Below, one piece after another: positions 16,149 to 25,510 of a stretch of DNA of 64,000 nt. The notes under the pieces were generated by a model. It saw only the letters and a program-made list of their open reading frames with translations. It ran no database searches and was not told the origin of the DNA. A program made the position numbers and the translations under genes. The DNA comes from Clostridia bacterium (GTDB taxonomy: Bacteria > Bacillota > Clostridia > Christensenellales > Borkfalkiaceae). Every line of letters starts with the position of its first letter. Position 1 is the first letter of the stretch. The stretch covers positions 1 through 64,000 of the forward strand of contig JAIDVM010000015.1 in assembly GCA_029059705.1 (NCBI GenBank), written 5' to 3'.

Positions 16149-17114
16149 TTACTTTCCGATGTGGGAATTGATTTCGGTAACTGCAGAGGTGAGTGTGTCT
16201 TTGTCGCCGACTACAAACTTGAGTTTGCCGTTTGAAAGGTTTTGTACAGCAAGTCCTATCGAGTCGTAGTCTTTTGCCGTCACGTTGGCAAAGCCAGCAA
16301 ATTCAAAATCTGTGCTGCCGACGATATAGTAGTAACCCGTTTGTCCGCTTGCGGCACCTGCGTTTACTTTGCCCATACCCTCGATAACTGCACGAACCTG
16401 AGCTTCGGTAGTGCAACTGTCAAAAGCCGTTTCATCTTCTGCCACCGCAATACTTTGCGTAGTTTTATAATAGCCTTTGGAAAAGGTTACAAGCTGTTCG
16501 CGTCCGTGGTTTATGGTTAACCCTGCCATTCCTATATGTGAAGCACCTGTTTCTACGTCGGTTATTACTACGTCAAATTCCATATCTTTTATTACAAGAG
16601 TTTTGTTTAAGGTTTCGGCAAGAATTTTTGCAATCCACATATCCACGCCCGCGTATTTGTTGCCGTTTTTATATTCAAACGGTTCAAATTCGGCGTTTGT
16701 TGCAACGATAAGACAATCGTCGGGGGTTTTTCCTGCCGGAACAGAGGGGGGGACTTCGCCTATGTCATTGGCGGTGCCGTTGATAACTGCATCATAAATA
16801 GTTTTAAAAGTAACCGTTTCGTCAGTACCATTGCCGTCAAAATCGTATTGAATGCCTTCTGCGTTAAAGGAAGAAGTGTTTTCAGGGTCGTAGGCCGAGT
16901 TGCCGCACAGTTTTTCTATAAGTGAATTGACTTCTGTCATAATAGTCGTATCGGTTTTGTTTACACAGTAACCGTACTGTTCGCCGGTAAGCGTTACATC
17001 AAGAATTTTGAGTTTGCTTGCGTCGCCGCCGCAGGCGGTGAGCGAAAGCGCCGAAGCCGTTATCGTGATTGCGGAAACTGCCGCAACGATTAATTTTTTT
17101 GCGAGTTTTTTCAT
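16149..17114 (-). CDS. Amino-acid ABC transporter substrate-binding lipoprotein with circularly permuted SBP_bac_3 domain
   Basis: Surface lipoprotein: signal helix and lipobox LTAC, with the lipidated Cys at 28. The family-3 binding fold is present, but in permuted order. Residues 134-321 start at the usual first strand (LIVATNAEFEPFEYKNG) and stop at the VVGDKDTLTSAV position, where normal proteins still have 50 residues to go. That missing end (ILDVTLTGEQYGYCVNKTD, then EVNSLIEKL) is found instead at residues 36-70, just after the lipobox. A linker at about 75-130 includes DFDGNGTDE, resembling an EF-hand calcium loop. The permutation is inferred from motif order; transport of a polar amino acid is inferred from the operon. 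Confidence 0.85.
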   Translation of the reverse strand: MKKLAKKLIVAAVSAITITASALSLTACGGDASKLKILDVTLTGEQYGYCVNKTDTTIMTEVNSLIEKLCGNSAYDPENTSSFNAEGIQYDFDGNGTDETVTFKTIYDAVINGTANDIGEVPPSVPAGKTPDDCLIVATNAEFEPFEYKNGNKYAGVDMWIAKILAETLNKTLVIKDMEFDVVITDVETGASHIGMAGLTINHGREQLVTFSKGYYKTTQSIAVAEDETAFDSCTTEAQVRAVIEGMGKVNAGAASGQTGYYYIVGSTDFEFAGFANVTAKDYDSIGLAVQNLSNGKLKFVVGDKDTLTSAVTEINSHIGK

Positions 17115-17424
17115 ATTATGTTACCTCTTTTTTTGTGATGGTTACACTATATCACTATGAATAATTAAACACAAGCGATTTTACTATATAACTTATTAAT
17201 ATTCAAAAGTTTGTATAATTTTACATTTTTTTGAAAATTAATAACGGTTTTGGGCTTTGTGAAATTACGTTCACCAAGATTTCATTAAAATTCAAACTGC
17301 AATTTTAGATTTGTACTTGCAAAATTTGCCAAAAAATGCTAAACTTGTCTATGTTAAAATCAATTAAACGAATTGCGGTTTTTTATTTTTCCGATAATAT
17401 GGAAATAAAATAAAAGAGGCTGAG
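17115..17424. promoter_or_regulatory. Divergent promoter region between ABC transporter and V-ATPase operons
   Basis: AT-rich, no coding frame. For the transporter (minus strand), TTGTGT (17174-17169), 17-base spacer and TATAGT (17151-17146) form a moderate promoter, with AGAGGT before the ATG. For the V-ATPase, TTGCGG and TAATAT just upstream of 17400 are a weak candidate, with AGAGG at 17415-17419 as SD. I see no clear operator. Confidence 0.5.
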
Positions 17425-17742
17425 ATGGAAGTTATTTTAAAGAGCATAAAGGACGCCGAGATGAAAGCGGCGGAAATAAAAGCCGAGGCGCAGAACGAGT
17501 GCGCCGTTATTGCCGCGGATGCGGAAAAGAAAGCGGCGGAAATTTTAAAGACTTCGGAAGAGCGGCTTAAACTTTTTAAGGAACAGAGCCTTGCAAACGC
17601 CGTAAAAAACGCGCAGGACGATTATGAAAATAAAATAAAACAGGCTGAGGCAGACGCAAAAGCTTATGCCGACGGCGTGATTAAGAACACCGATAAAGAG
17701 GTGAACGATATCGTCGGGAGGGTTTTGAGTGGCAACGGCTAA
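17425..17742 (+). CDS. ntpF: V-type ATPase peripheral-stalk subunit (NtpF/subunit H family)
   Basis: 105 residues that are almost entirely coiled coil, rich in Ala, Glu and Lys (KDAEMKAAEIKAEAQNEC), as in the small stalk partner of subunit E. It ties the catalytic head to the membrane subunit I. It is the first gene of the nine-gene operon, matching Enterococcus hirae order ntpF-I-K-E-C-G-A-B-D. It overlaps ntpI by 14 bases. AGAGG lies at 17415-17419. Confidence 0.85.
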   Translation: MEVILKSIKDAEMKAAEIKAEAQNECAVIAADAEKKAAEILKTSEERLKLFKEQSLANAVKNAQDDYENKIKQAEADAKAYADGVIKNTDKEVNDIVGRVLSGNG

Positions 17743-19735
17743 GATGAAAAAACTTAACCTTGCGGCGATGGCTTACGACAGGGACGCAATTTTGAACGCC
17801 CTGCAAAAAACGGGAGCCACCGAGGTTAAGCTTAAAGCCGAGGACGGTATTTCGGCGCCCCTTGTTGTGGACTGCGCGGATTTGCGCGGGTACTATTCGA
17901 GGGCGGAGGCGGCTTTGGAGCTTTTGACGGCGGACGTTTTGAATTACGAAGCCGACAAAAAGATTAAGGAAGGGGTTGTAAAGGACGGGTTTGAAATTTC
18001 TTATACGGAATTTGCCGCTGCCCCCGAGCTTAAAGACAAGGCGGACAAGGTTTGCGAAAGGGTTGAAGCGTTACACGCGGAAAAGGCGAAAAATGCGGTT
18101 GCGCTTTCAAAGGTGAAAAAGACGCTTGCCGCCGCTGAAATTTTGAAAAGCGTTGAAATTCCGCTTGACGAATTTTGCGACACCTTAAACGTGCGGGCAA
18201 GACTTGGAACTATGCCTTTGGCGGCGCTGGACGATTTTAAGCCGCGGGCTTTTGAAAACCCGCTTTGGGAAGTTTGCGAGCTTGCAAAAAACGAAGAGTG
18301 CGCGCTTTTGGGAATAGTTTTCCACCGAACCGCAGCCGACGATGGGCTTTTGCAGGAATTCGGCTTTGTACAGTCGCCGTTTTCGGGCGATTCGCGCACA
18401 GGCGTTAAAATTTACGAGGATTTGCTGGCGGAAGAGGGCGCGCTTGTTTCGGAGCTTAACGCCGCCGACGAAGCGCTTTACGGATTGAAGCCCGAAATAA
18501 GGGATTTGAAAATTTATTGCGACAGACTTGCCTTCGAGCTTGAAAAGGCGGAGCTTGCCGAAAAGATGAGGGCGACGGAAGTAACCTTTCTTTTGGAGGC
18601 TTACGTTCCCGAAGAGGCGGAAGGAGTTGTTAAAGACGCGCTTGACGGCGTGACGGGGGCGACGTATTACGAGTTTTGCGAGCCTGCGGACAATGAGATG
18701 CCGCCTACGCTTTATAAAAACAATAAAGTAGTTTCGAACTTCGAAACGATTACGAATATGTATTCGCCCGTCAACTCGCGCGAGTTTGACCCCAACGCAA
18801 TTATGGCGTTCTTTTACAGCCTTTTCCTCGGCTTTATTATGGCGGATATAGGTTACGGCATAATGATGGCGCTTTGCGGGGGCTTGATTTATTACTTAAA
18901 GCGCAAAGATGACGGCGGGCTTAAAAGAATGGCGGCGGTATTCGGAATAGGCGGTATCTTTGCCATATTGTGGGGCGTATTGTTCGGCTCGCTGTTCGGA
19001 ATAGAGATTATTACGCCGCTTATGCCCAACGCAAAGGACGATTCGTGGAGCGTTATGGGAATAAACGTTCCCGCGGTTCTTATAATTGCAATGGAGCTTG
19101 GCATAGTCCACTTGATGGCGGGCTATATTTGCAAGGCAATCCAGCATATGCGCAGGGGGCATTTTTGGGACGGCATGTTCGACGGCTTTGTGTGGGCGGC
19201 GTTCTCGATAGGCGTGGGCGTGGCAATCGCGGGCTTTATTGAACAGGCAAACATGCCGATACTCAGCTATATAGGCGGGGGAATTGCGGGCGTAAGTCTG
19301 CTTGTTGCAATGCTTACGGCGGGCAGACACGAAAAAGTTTTGGGCAAGTTCACAAAGGGCTTCGGCGCGGCTTACGGAATTATAAACTACGTTTCGGACG
19401 TTTTGAGTTATGCAAGGCTTTACGGGCTTATGCTTTCGGGCGCGGTAATCGCGCAAATAATCGCCAAATACACTATAGGCGACGGCACGACGGTAGGGTT
19501 CCTTTTAAGCGGCAATCCTTTATTGATAATTCTCGGCGTATTGATTTTCGTAATAGGTCACGTATTTAACATTGCAATAGGACTTCTCGGCGCGTATATA
19601 CACGACGCAAGGCTGCAATACGTTGAGTTTTTCGGAAAATTTTACGAGGGCGAGGGCGAGCTGTTCGCGCCCTTGGGTTCAAACCATAAGCATATCAAAT
19701 TGCAAAGTTCCGCAGATATAAAGCGGATTAAATAA
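17729..19735 (+). CDS. ntpI: V-type ATPase membrane subunit I (subunit a)
   Basis: Large stator subunit, 668 residues, that forms the ion half-channels against the K ring. About 330 N-terminal residues are soluble and partly coiled coil. The C-terminal half has seven to eight membrane helices beginning near FFYSLFLGFIMADIGYG. SYARLYGLMLSGAVIAQII carries the arginine expected to face the rotor carboxylate. The GTG start at 17729 has GGGAGGG at 17716-17722. It overlaps ntpF. Confidence 0.95.
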   Translation: MATAKMKKLNLAAMAYDRDAILNALQKTGATEVKLKAEDGISAPLVVDCADLRGYYSRAEAALELLTADVLNYEADKKIKEGVVKDGFEISYTEFAAAPELKDKADKVCERVEALHAEKAKNAVALSKVKKTLAAAEILKSVEIPLDEFCDTLNVRARLGTMPLAALDDFKPRAFENPLWEVCELAKNEECALLGIVFHRTAADDGLLQEFGFVQSPFSGDSRTGVKIYEDLLAEEGALVSELNAADEALYGLKPEIRDLKIYCDRLAFELEKAELAEKMRATEVTFLLEAYVPEEAEGVVKDALDGVTGATYYEFCEPADNEMPPTLYKNNKVVSNFETITNMYSPVNSREFDPNAIMAFFYSLFLGFIMADIGYGIMMALCGGLIYYLKRKDDGGLKRMAAVFGIGGIFAILWGVLFGSLFGIEIITPLMPNAKDDSWSVMGINVPAVLIIAMELGIVHLMAGYICKAIQHMRRGHFWDGMFDGFVWAAFSIGVGVAIAGFIEQANMPILSYIGGGIAGVSLLVAMLTAGRHEKVLGKFTKGFGAAYGIINYVSDVLSYARLYGLMLSGAVIAQIIAKYTIGDGTTVGFLLSGNPLLIILGVLIFVIGHVFNIAIGLLGAYIHDARLQYVEFFGKFYEGEGELFAPLGSNHKHIKLQSSADIKRIK

Positions 19736-19758
19736 TCAACAATCTTTTGGAGGTTTTT

Positions 19759-20274
19759 ATGTTAAACACACTTTTGGAAACGGCTGCGGACAATCCCATA
19801 ACCGAAGCCGTAAAGGAAACGGGCTACGCCGGTTTCGTGGTTGCCGTTATCGGTATTGCGCTCTGCGTTATCATGTGCGGCATCGGTTCGGCAATCGGAC
19901 TTTACAAAACGGGCAGCGCGGCGGCGGGAGTTTTGGGCGAAAACCCCAAAAAGTTCGGTAAAGTCGTTCTTTTAGTCCTCCTTCCCGCAACGCAGGGACT
20001 TTACGGCTTTATTATCGGTATAGTTGCCTCCGGCTCTGTTAATACTGCTTTGACGCTTGCGCAGGGCTGGGGCGTTTTGGGCGCGTGCCTTCCTATGGCC
20101 GTTTCCGGTCTTATGTCGGGCATTTTACAGGGCAAAGCTTCGGTAAACTGCATATATGCGGCGGGCAAACAGGATTCGCTTGGAATAAAGCTTGCAATGT
20201 TCCCCGCAATGATAGAGCTTTATGCAATTCTCGGTTTGGTTATTTCGATAATGGTAGTGCCTTTGGTAGCTTAA
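19759..20274 (+). CDS. ntpK: V-type ATPase rotor subunit K, with Na+-binding residues
   Basis: 171 residues, four helices (a duplicated hairpin) forming the ion-carrying ring. The ligands defined in the Enterococcus hirae Na+-ATPase are visible: LPATQGLYG supplies the Leu, Thr, Gln and Tyr of the first hairpin, GILQGK the second Gln, and PAMIELYAILG the essential Glu. The first hairpin has no carboxylate, as in E. hirae. This argues for Na+ rather than H+ translocation. I take the ATG at 19759, five bases after GGAGG (19749-19753); a TTG at 19747 would include the SD. Confidence 0.94.
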   Translation: MLNTLLETAADNPITEAVKETGYAGFVVAVIGIALCVIMCGIGSAIGLYKTGSAAAGVLGENPKKFGKVVLLVLLPATQGLYGFIIGIVASGSVNTALTLAQGWGVLGACLPMAVSGLMSGILQGKASVNCIYAAGKQDSLGIKLAMFPAMIELYAILGLVISIMVVPLVA

Positions 20275-20275
20275 T

Positions 20276-20845
20276 ATGGGCATAGAAAATATAGTTGAAA
20301 GAATAATTTCCGACGCAGAAAAAAGCGCGGAGGATATGATTTCCGCCGCCCGCGAAAAGGCGGGCGAAGTTATTGCGGCAGCCGAAAAGCACGCGGAAAG
20401 AAACCGCGTTGGCACCGAGGCTGAGCTGAAAGTTAAAATTAAGAGCATAAACGACGGCAAGGCGGCAACCGCGCGGCTGGATAGCGCAAAAATTCTGCTT
20501 GCTGAAAAGAGGCGGGTTATCGACACCGTTTACGAAAAAGCTCTTGAAAAACTGATTGCTTTGGACAGGCGCGAAAGCGTTTTAATTGCCGAAAGACTTT
20601 TAAACGCTTACGCCGAAGAGGGCGACGAAATTGTGTTTGCGGCAAATTATAAGTTTGCGCAGGACGTTGCAAAGCTTTCGGTGGTTGCCGAAAAAAAGCT
20701 GAAAATCGCCATAAAAGGCGCTGACGTGGACGGCGGGTTTATACTGCGCGGCGAAAAGTCGGACAAGGATTTATCCTACGGCGCGCTGCTTAGCTTGGAC
20801 AGGGAAGCGCATCAGGCGGAAATTGCAAAAAGATTTTTTAAGTGA
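20276..20845 (+). CDS. ntpE: V-type ATPase peripheral-stalk subunit E
   Basis: 189 residues: an N-terminal coiled coil (about 1-80, rich in Ala/Glu/Lys) and a C-terminal globular part that caps the A3B3 head (GADVDGGFILRGEKSD is typical of the family). It pairs with NtpF in the stator. The ATG is one base after the ntpK stop and has little SD, so translation is probably coupled. Confidence 0.9.
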   Translation: MGIENIVERIISDAEKSAEDMISAAREKAGEVIAAAEKHAERNRVGTEAELKVKIKSINDGKAATARLDSAKILLAEKRRVIDTVYEKALEKLIALDRRESVLIAERLLNAYAEEGDEIVFAANYKFAQDVAKLSVVAEKKLKIAIKGADVDGGFILRGEKSDKDLSYGALLSLDREAHQAEIAKRFFK

Positions 20846-20846
20846 T

Positions 20847-21830
20847 ATGGCAAAGGACGTTTTGTATACAAACGGCATAATTGCCGTAAAAGAAACCGCG
20901 CTTTTGGGCGCAAGGCTTTTTAAACTTTCGGAGGGAACTGCGGAAGAGGCCTTTCGCGCGCTTAAAGAGGGGGGCTTCGGGCACGGCGCCGAGGCGGAAT
21001 CGGTTTACGAAACAGAAAAACTGATTGCCGCGGACGAGCGCGATATTTGCGCGTTCGTGCGGGAATATGCGCCGACAAACGCCGTTTTGGAGTATTTTTT
21101 AACCCCTTACGACTTTCACAACGCAAAGGCTGTTTTTAAGGCTGAAAAGCTTTCGGAAAGCTCTGCGGACATGCTTGCGCCCGAGGGGCTTTTTACCTGT
21201 GCGCAGCTTGAAGAGGCGGTTAAAGATAAAAATTATTCCGCTTTGAACAAAGAGCTTAAAGGGGCTTTTGAAGAGGCGGAAGGGCTTTACGCAGAAGAAG
21301 AGAGCGAAAAAGCGGTTTCGGGCGCGGACGTGGGAAGGATTTTCGACGCGGCGGCTTACAAGCGGCTTTTTAAGGCTTGCGGTAAGTTCGGCGTTTTGAA
21401 AAAGCTTTTGAAGGCGCGCGTTGACATGATTAATATTTTAACGTTTTTGCGCGCGCAAACCCCCGAATATGCCGAGGTATTTTATATTCAAGGCGGAAAA
21501 TTGGGGCTGGAAACGCTTAAAACGCTTTGCGACGAAAACGAAGAAAAAGTTTTGCACGCGCTCAATAAAACGGACTATGCCGATTTTTTAAAGCTGTGCC
21601 TTGCCGATAAAAACGCGGGGCTGCCCATGACGGAAGCCGAAAAATTTTTAGACGGGTTCGAGCTTGACTTCCTTGCGAAAAAGAAGTACGAGCTGAAAAA
21701 TACGCAGCCTTTTTTATATTACGTTTTCAGACGCAAAGCCGAAAACGCAAACGTCCGCATTTTGACGGGCGGACTTCTGGCGGGAATGGATGAGCGCGGA
21801 ATTAAGCGCAGGCTGCGCGGCGCGGAGTAA
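20847..21830 (+). CDS. ntpC: V-type ATPase subunit C (subunit d family)
   Basis: Connects the central stalk to the K ring. 327 mainly helical residues with the three-lobed repeat typical of subunit C/d, including the C-terminal KAENANVRILTGGLLAGM. I take the ATG at 20847 (MAKDVLYTNGII), two bases after the ntpE stop; an upstream in-frame TTG at 20823 would lie inside ntpE. It has no good SD and is probably coupled to ntpE. Confidence 0.9.
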   Translation: MAKDVLYTNGIIAVKETALLGARLFKLSEGTAEEAFRALKEGGFGHGAEAESVYETEKLIAADERDICAFVREYAPTNAVLEYFLTPYDFHNAKAVFKAEKLSESSADMLAPEGLFTCAQLEEAVKDKNYSALNKELKGAFEEAEGLYAEEESEKAVSGADVGRIFDAAAYKRLFKACGKFGVLKKLLKARVDMINILTFLRAQTPEYAEVFYIQGGKLGLETLKTLCDENEEKVLHALNKTDYADFLKLCLADKNAGLPMTEAEKFLDGFELDFLAKKKYELKNTQPFLYYVFRRKAENANVRILTGGLLAGMDERGIKRRLRGAE

Positions 21831-21842
21831 AAGGGGTGGATT

Positions 21843-22154
21843 ATGACGGGTAAAATGGCTATTGTGGGCGACGGCGACAGCATAACCGTTTTTAAAGCGG
21901 CGGGGCTGGATACGTTCGCCGCGGAAAACGAGGCTAAGGCAAGGTCGGTTTTAAGAAAGATTGCCAAGGATTACGCGGTTATTTTTCTCACCGAAGAGCT
22001 TGCGCGCCCTCTTGCCGAATTTTTGAAGAGATTTGACGAGGCGCCCTATCCCGTTGTGCTCAGCGTGCCTTCTAAGGACGGTTCTTCGGGCTACGGCACG
22101 GAGCTTTTAAAGAGCGCAATGGAACGCGCTTTGGGTGTGGATATATTATTTTAA
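21843..22154 (+). CDS. ntpG: V-type ATPase central-stalk subunit G (subunit F family)
   Basis: 103 residues, the small Rossmann-like subunit bound to NtpD in the central shaft. The start MAIVGDGDSITVFKAAGLDT is characteristic of the family, as is the alternation to YAVIFLTEELA. AGGGG lies upstream of the ATG at 21843. A 214-base gap full of short inverted repeats separates it from ntpA. Confidence 0.92.
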   Translation: MTGKMAIVGDGDSITVFKAAGLDTFAAENEAKARSVLRKIAKDYAVIFLTEELARPLAEFLKRFDEAPYPVVLSVPSKDGSSGYGTELLKSAMERALGVDILF

Positions 22155-22368
22155 TTCACGCAAATCTCGCCTATTCTGCGGCTGCGATTTTTCGTGATTT
22201 AGGGCTACTCGCCCTCGAATTGCAATTTTAAGGGCAAACTTATTGTATAATTGCAATTCTTCACCTCGGTGAGCCAAATGTTTTTGCAAATTGGGTTGCG
22301 CTGCGCAAAAGTGTGATTTTGCTTGCGCCGCAAATAATTTTTAATAATTAAAATAAGGATATTTTCTT
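22155..22368. repeat. Palindrome-rich insertion-like spacer inside the V-ATPase operon
   Basis: A string of short inverted repeats in 214 bases: an imperfect TCACG...CGTGA hairpin (22156-22197), AGGGC/GCCCT (22201-22215), an 11-bp GAATTGCAATT/AATTGCAATTC pair (22217-22227 and 22249-22259), TCACC/GGTGA (22261-22272) and TTTTGC/GCAAAA (22282-22310). There is no coding frame and no terminator T-run. All other genes of the operon touch or nearly touch, so this spacer stands out. Confidence 0.6.
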
Positions 22369-24132
22369 ATGGGTAAAACTATAAAGGTTTCGGGGCCTAT
22401 GATTATTGCCGAGGGCATGGCGGATTCTAAAATGTACGACGTTGTGCGCGTTTCGGATTTGGGACTTATCGGCGAGATTATCGAGCTTCGCGGCGACAAG
22501 GCCTCCATTCAGGTTTATGAAGAAACTTCGGGGCTGGGGCCGGGCGAAGAGGTCATTTCCACGGGTGAGCCGCTTTCGGTTGAGCTTGCGCCGGGGCTTA
22601 TTCAGGGCATTTTCGACGGAATTCAGCGCCCGCTTACAACTCTGTTTTTTAAGTCGGGTTCGAGAATTTCGCGCGGGGTTAAAGTCAACAACCTTGACAG
22701 AGATAAAAAATGGCATTTCGTGCCAAAGGTTAAAGTCGGCGACAGCGTGCAGGAGGGCGATATCCTCGGCACGGTGCAGGAAACGGAAATTATCGAACAC
22801 CGCATAATGGTTCCAAACGGCGTGAGCGGCAAGGTTGAAAAGATAGAAGAAGGCGACTTTACCATAGAGGGCACGGTTGCAATAATTAAAACCGATTCGG
22901 GCAAAAAGCCCGTTAGCATGCTTAGAAAATGGCCCGTGCGCATAGGCAGACCTTATAAGCAAAAGCTTGCGCCCGACAGCCCGATGATTACGGGGCAAAG
23001 AGTTGTTGACACGCTCTTCCCGATAGCCCGCGGCGGCGTGGCGGCGGTGCCCGGCCCCTTCGGTAGCGGCAAAACCGTAGTCCAGCACCAGCTTGCAAAG
23101 TGGGCGGACGCGGACATAATCGTTTACGTAGGCTGCGGCGAGCGCGGCAACGAGATGACGGACGTTTTAAACGAGTTCCCCGCATTAAAAGACCCGAAAA
23201 CGGGCGAACCGATTATGAAGCGCACGGTGCTCATTGCAAACACCTCGGACATGCCCGTTGCGGCGCGTGAAGCCAGCATATATACGGGCATAACCATTGC
23301 GGAGTACTTCCGCGACATGGGCTATAACGTTGCGATAATGGCGGATTCCACGTCGCGCTGGGCGGAGGCTCTGCGCGAAATGAGCGGACGATTGGAAGAG
23401 ATGCCCGGCGACGAGGGCTATCCCGCTTATCTCGCTTCGCGCCTTGCGGAATTTTACGAGCGCGCGGGAATCGTAAACGTTTTGGGCAGCAAGGAGCGCA
23501 CGGGGTCGGTTACGGCGATAGGCGCGGTTTCGCCCCCCGGCGGCGATTTGAGCGAACCCGTTTCGCAGGCGACTTTGAGAATAGTTAAAGTTTTCTGGGG
23601 GCTTTCGGCTTCGCTTGCATACAAGCGTCACTTCCCCGCAATCGACTGGCTGATAAGTTATTCGCTTTACGCCGACAGACTTAAAGAGTGGTTCGACGAA
23701 AAGGCGGGCGAGGATTTTTACCGTTACAGGCAGTTTATTATGACGGTTTTGCAGGAAGAGGCGGCTCTCGACGAAATCGTAAGGCTCGTCGGCATGGACG
23801 CGCTTTCCTCTAAGGACAGACTTACCATGGAAACGGCAAAGATGATTAGGGAGGACTACCTTCACCAAAACGCCTTTGACGAGGTGGATACTTATACCTC
23901 GATACACAAGCAGTTTATGATGCTAAAGCTCATTTACGAGTTCGATAAAGGCGCGCGCGAGGCGGTTGAAGCTTACGCCGACTTAAATGCGGTTTTAGCC
24001 TGCAAGGGCAAGGAAAAGATAGGCAGAGCAAAGTATATTCCCGAAGAAAACATAGCGGAATTCGATGATATATTGGGGGCAATGCGCGCAGAATTAAAAG
24101 CGATTGCCCAAGGGAGCGGCGAAGATGTTTAA
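22369..24132 (+). CDS. ntpA: V-type ATPase catalytic subunit A
   Basis: Catalytic ATPase subunit, 587 residues. P-loop GPFGSGKT lies at about 229-236. The A-type non-homologous insert precedes it (residues about 110-200). [18 protein letters not shown] and [18 protein letters not shown] are hallmark stretches. The ATG has AAGGA upstream. The stop overlaps the ntpB start by eight bases. Confidence 0.97.
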   Translation: MGKTIKVSGPMIIAEGMADSKMYDVVRVSDLGLIGEIIELRGDKASIQVYEETSGLGPGEEVISTGEPLSVELAPGLIQGIFDGIQRPLTTLFFKSGSRISRGVKVNNLDRDKKWHFVPKVKVGDSVQEGDILGTVQETEIIEHRIMVPNGVSGKVEKIEEGDFTIEGTVAIIKTDSGKKPVSMLRKWPVRIGRPYKQKLAPDSPMITGQRVVDTLFPIARGGVAAVPGPFGSGKTVVQHQLAKWADADIIVYVGCGERGNEMTDVLNEFPALKDPKTGEPIMKRTVLIANTSDMPVAAREASIYTGITIAEYFRDMGYNVAIMADSTSRWAEALREMSGRLEEMPGDEGYPAYLASRLAEFYERAGIVNVLGSKERTGSVTAIGAVSPPGGDLSEPVSQATLRIVKVFWGLSASLAYKRHFPAIDWLISYSLYADRLKEWFDEKAGEDFYRYRQFIMTVLQEEAALDEIVRLVGMDALSSKDRLTMETAKMIREDYLHQNAFDEVDTYTSIHKQFMMLKLIYEFDKGAREAVEAYADLNAVLACKGKEKIGRAKYIPEENIAEFDDILGAMRAELKAIAQGSGEDV

Positions 24133-25507
24133 GGAATATAAAACCATACGCGAGGTTGTAGGGCCCTTAATGATAGTCGACGGCGTGGAGGGCGTTAAGT
24201 ATAACGAACTCGTAGACATTGTGTGCGCCGACGGCAGCACCCGCCGCGGCAAGGTTTTGGAAATTAACCGCGACAAAGCCGTGGTGCAGATGTTCGAAAA
24301 CTCGCAGGGGCTGCAAATTTCAACCTCTAAGGCGAGATTTACGGGGCACAGCCAGCAGCTTGCCGTATCTAAGGACATGCTTGGGCGCGTGTTCGACGGC
24401 ATGGGCAACCCGCGCGACGGCGGCGAGCCGGTTATCCCCGAACAGCTTTTAGACATCAACGGCGAGCCCATTAACCCCGCTGCGAGAAATTACCCCGACG
24501 AGTTCATTCAGACGGGAATATCCGCGATTGACGGGCTTAACACGCTTGTGCGTGGACAGAAATTACCCGTGTTTTCTATGAGCGGACTTCCTCACGCCGA
24601 GCTTGCGGCGCAGATTGCAAGACAGGCAAAGGTGCGCGGAACTGACAGCAAGTTCGCCGTGGTGTTCGCGGCGATAGGCATAACGTTTGAAGAATCGCAA
24701 TACTTCGTAAACGACTTTAAAAAGACGGGCGCGATTGAAAGAACGGTTTTGTTCACCAACCTTGCAAACGACCCCGCGGTTGAACGCATTGCAACGCCCA
24801 GAATGGCGCTGACGTGCGCGGAATACCTCGCGTTCGAGTGCGGCATGCACGTTTTGGTTATAATGACCGACATCACCAACTACGCCGAGGCATTGCGCGA
24901 GGTTTCGGCTGCCCGCCGCGAAGTGCCCGGCAGACGCGGCTATCCCGGTTATCTTTACACCGACCTTGCGACCATGTACGAAAGGGCGGGAAGAATACGC
25001 GGCAGCGAGGGCTCGATTACGCAAATCCCCATTTTAACGATGCCCGAGGACGACAAAACGCACCCCATTCCCGACCTTACGGGCTACATCACCGAAGGGC
25101 AAATTATCCTTTCGCGCGATTTGTATAAAAAGGGCGTAAACCCGCCCATAGACGTGTTGCCGTCGCTTTCGCGCCTTAAAGATAAAGGCATAGGAAAGGG
25201 CAAAACGCGCGAAGACCACGCCGACACGATGAACCAGTTATTTTCGGCATATGCGCGGGGCAAAGAGTGCAAAGAGCTTTCCGCAATCTTGGGCGAGGCG
25301 GCGCTTTCCGATACCGACAAGCTGTTTGCAAAGTTTGCCGAACAGTTTGAAAAGGTTTACGTAAGTCAAGGCTTCGAAGCCGACCGAAGCGTTGAAGAAA
25401 CGCTTGATTTGGGTTGGGAGCTTTTAAAGATTTTGCCCGAAAGCGAATTAAAGCGCATAAGGCAGGCGTATATAGACAAATACTTGCACAAAGAAAATAA
25501 GGAATAA
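24125..25507 (+). CDS. ntpB: V-type ATPase non-catalytic subunit B
   Basis: Regulatory nucleotide-binding subunit, 460 residues. It starts [20 protein letters not shown] and contains [20 protein letters not shown], where the canonical P-loop is replaced, as expected for B, and [21 protein letters not shown] place the start at 24125, with GGGAG about eight bases upstream inside ntpA; the frame is open further but would lengthen the overlap. Confidence 0.97.
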   Translation: MFKEYKTIREVVGPLMIVDGVEGVKYNELVDIVCADGSTRRGKVLEINRDKAVVQMFENSQGLQISTSKARFTGHSQQLAVSKDMLGRVFDGMGNPRDGGEPVIPEQLLDINGEPINPAARNYPDEFIQTGISAIDGLNTLVRGQKLPVFSMSGLPHAELAAQIARQAKVRGTDSKFAVVFAAIGITFEESQYFVNDFKKTGAIERTVLFTNLANDPAVERIATPRMALTCAEYLAFECGMHVLVIMTDITNYAEALREVSAARREVPGRRGYPGYLYTDLATMYERAGRIRGSEGSITQIPILTMPEDDKTHPIPDLTGYITEGQIILSRDLYKKGVNPPIDVLPSLSRLKDKGIGKGKTREDHADTMNQLFSAYARGKECKELSAILGEAALSDTDKLFAKFAEQFEKVYVSQGFEADRSVEETLDLGWELLKILPESELKRIRQAYIDKYLHKENKE

Positions 25508-25510
25508 ACA

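Noticed and set aside
22217..22259. Terminator between ntpG and ntpA
   Set aside because: The 11-bp inverted repeat is AT-rich with a 21-base loop and no T-run; not an intrinsic terminator.
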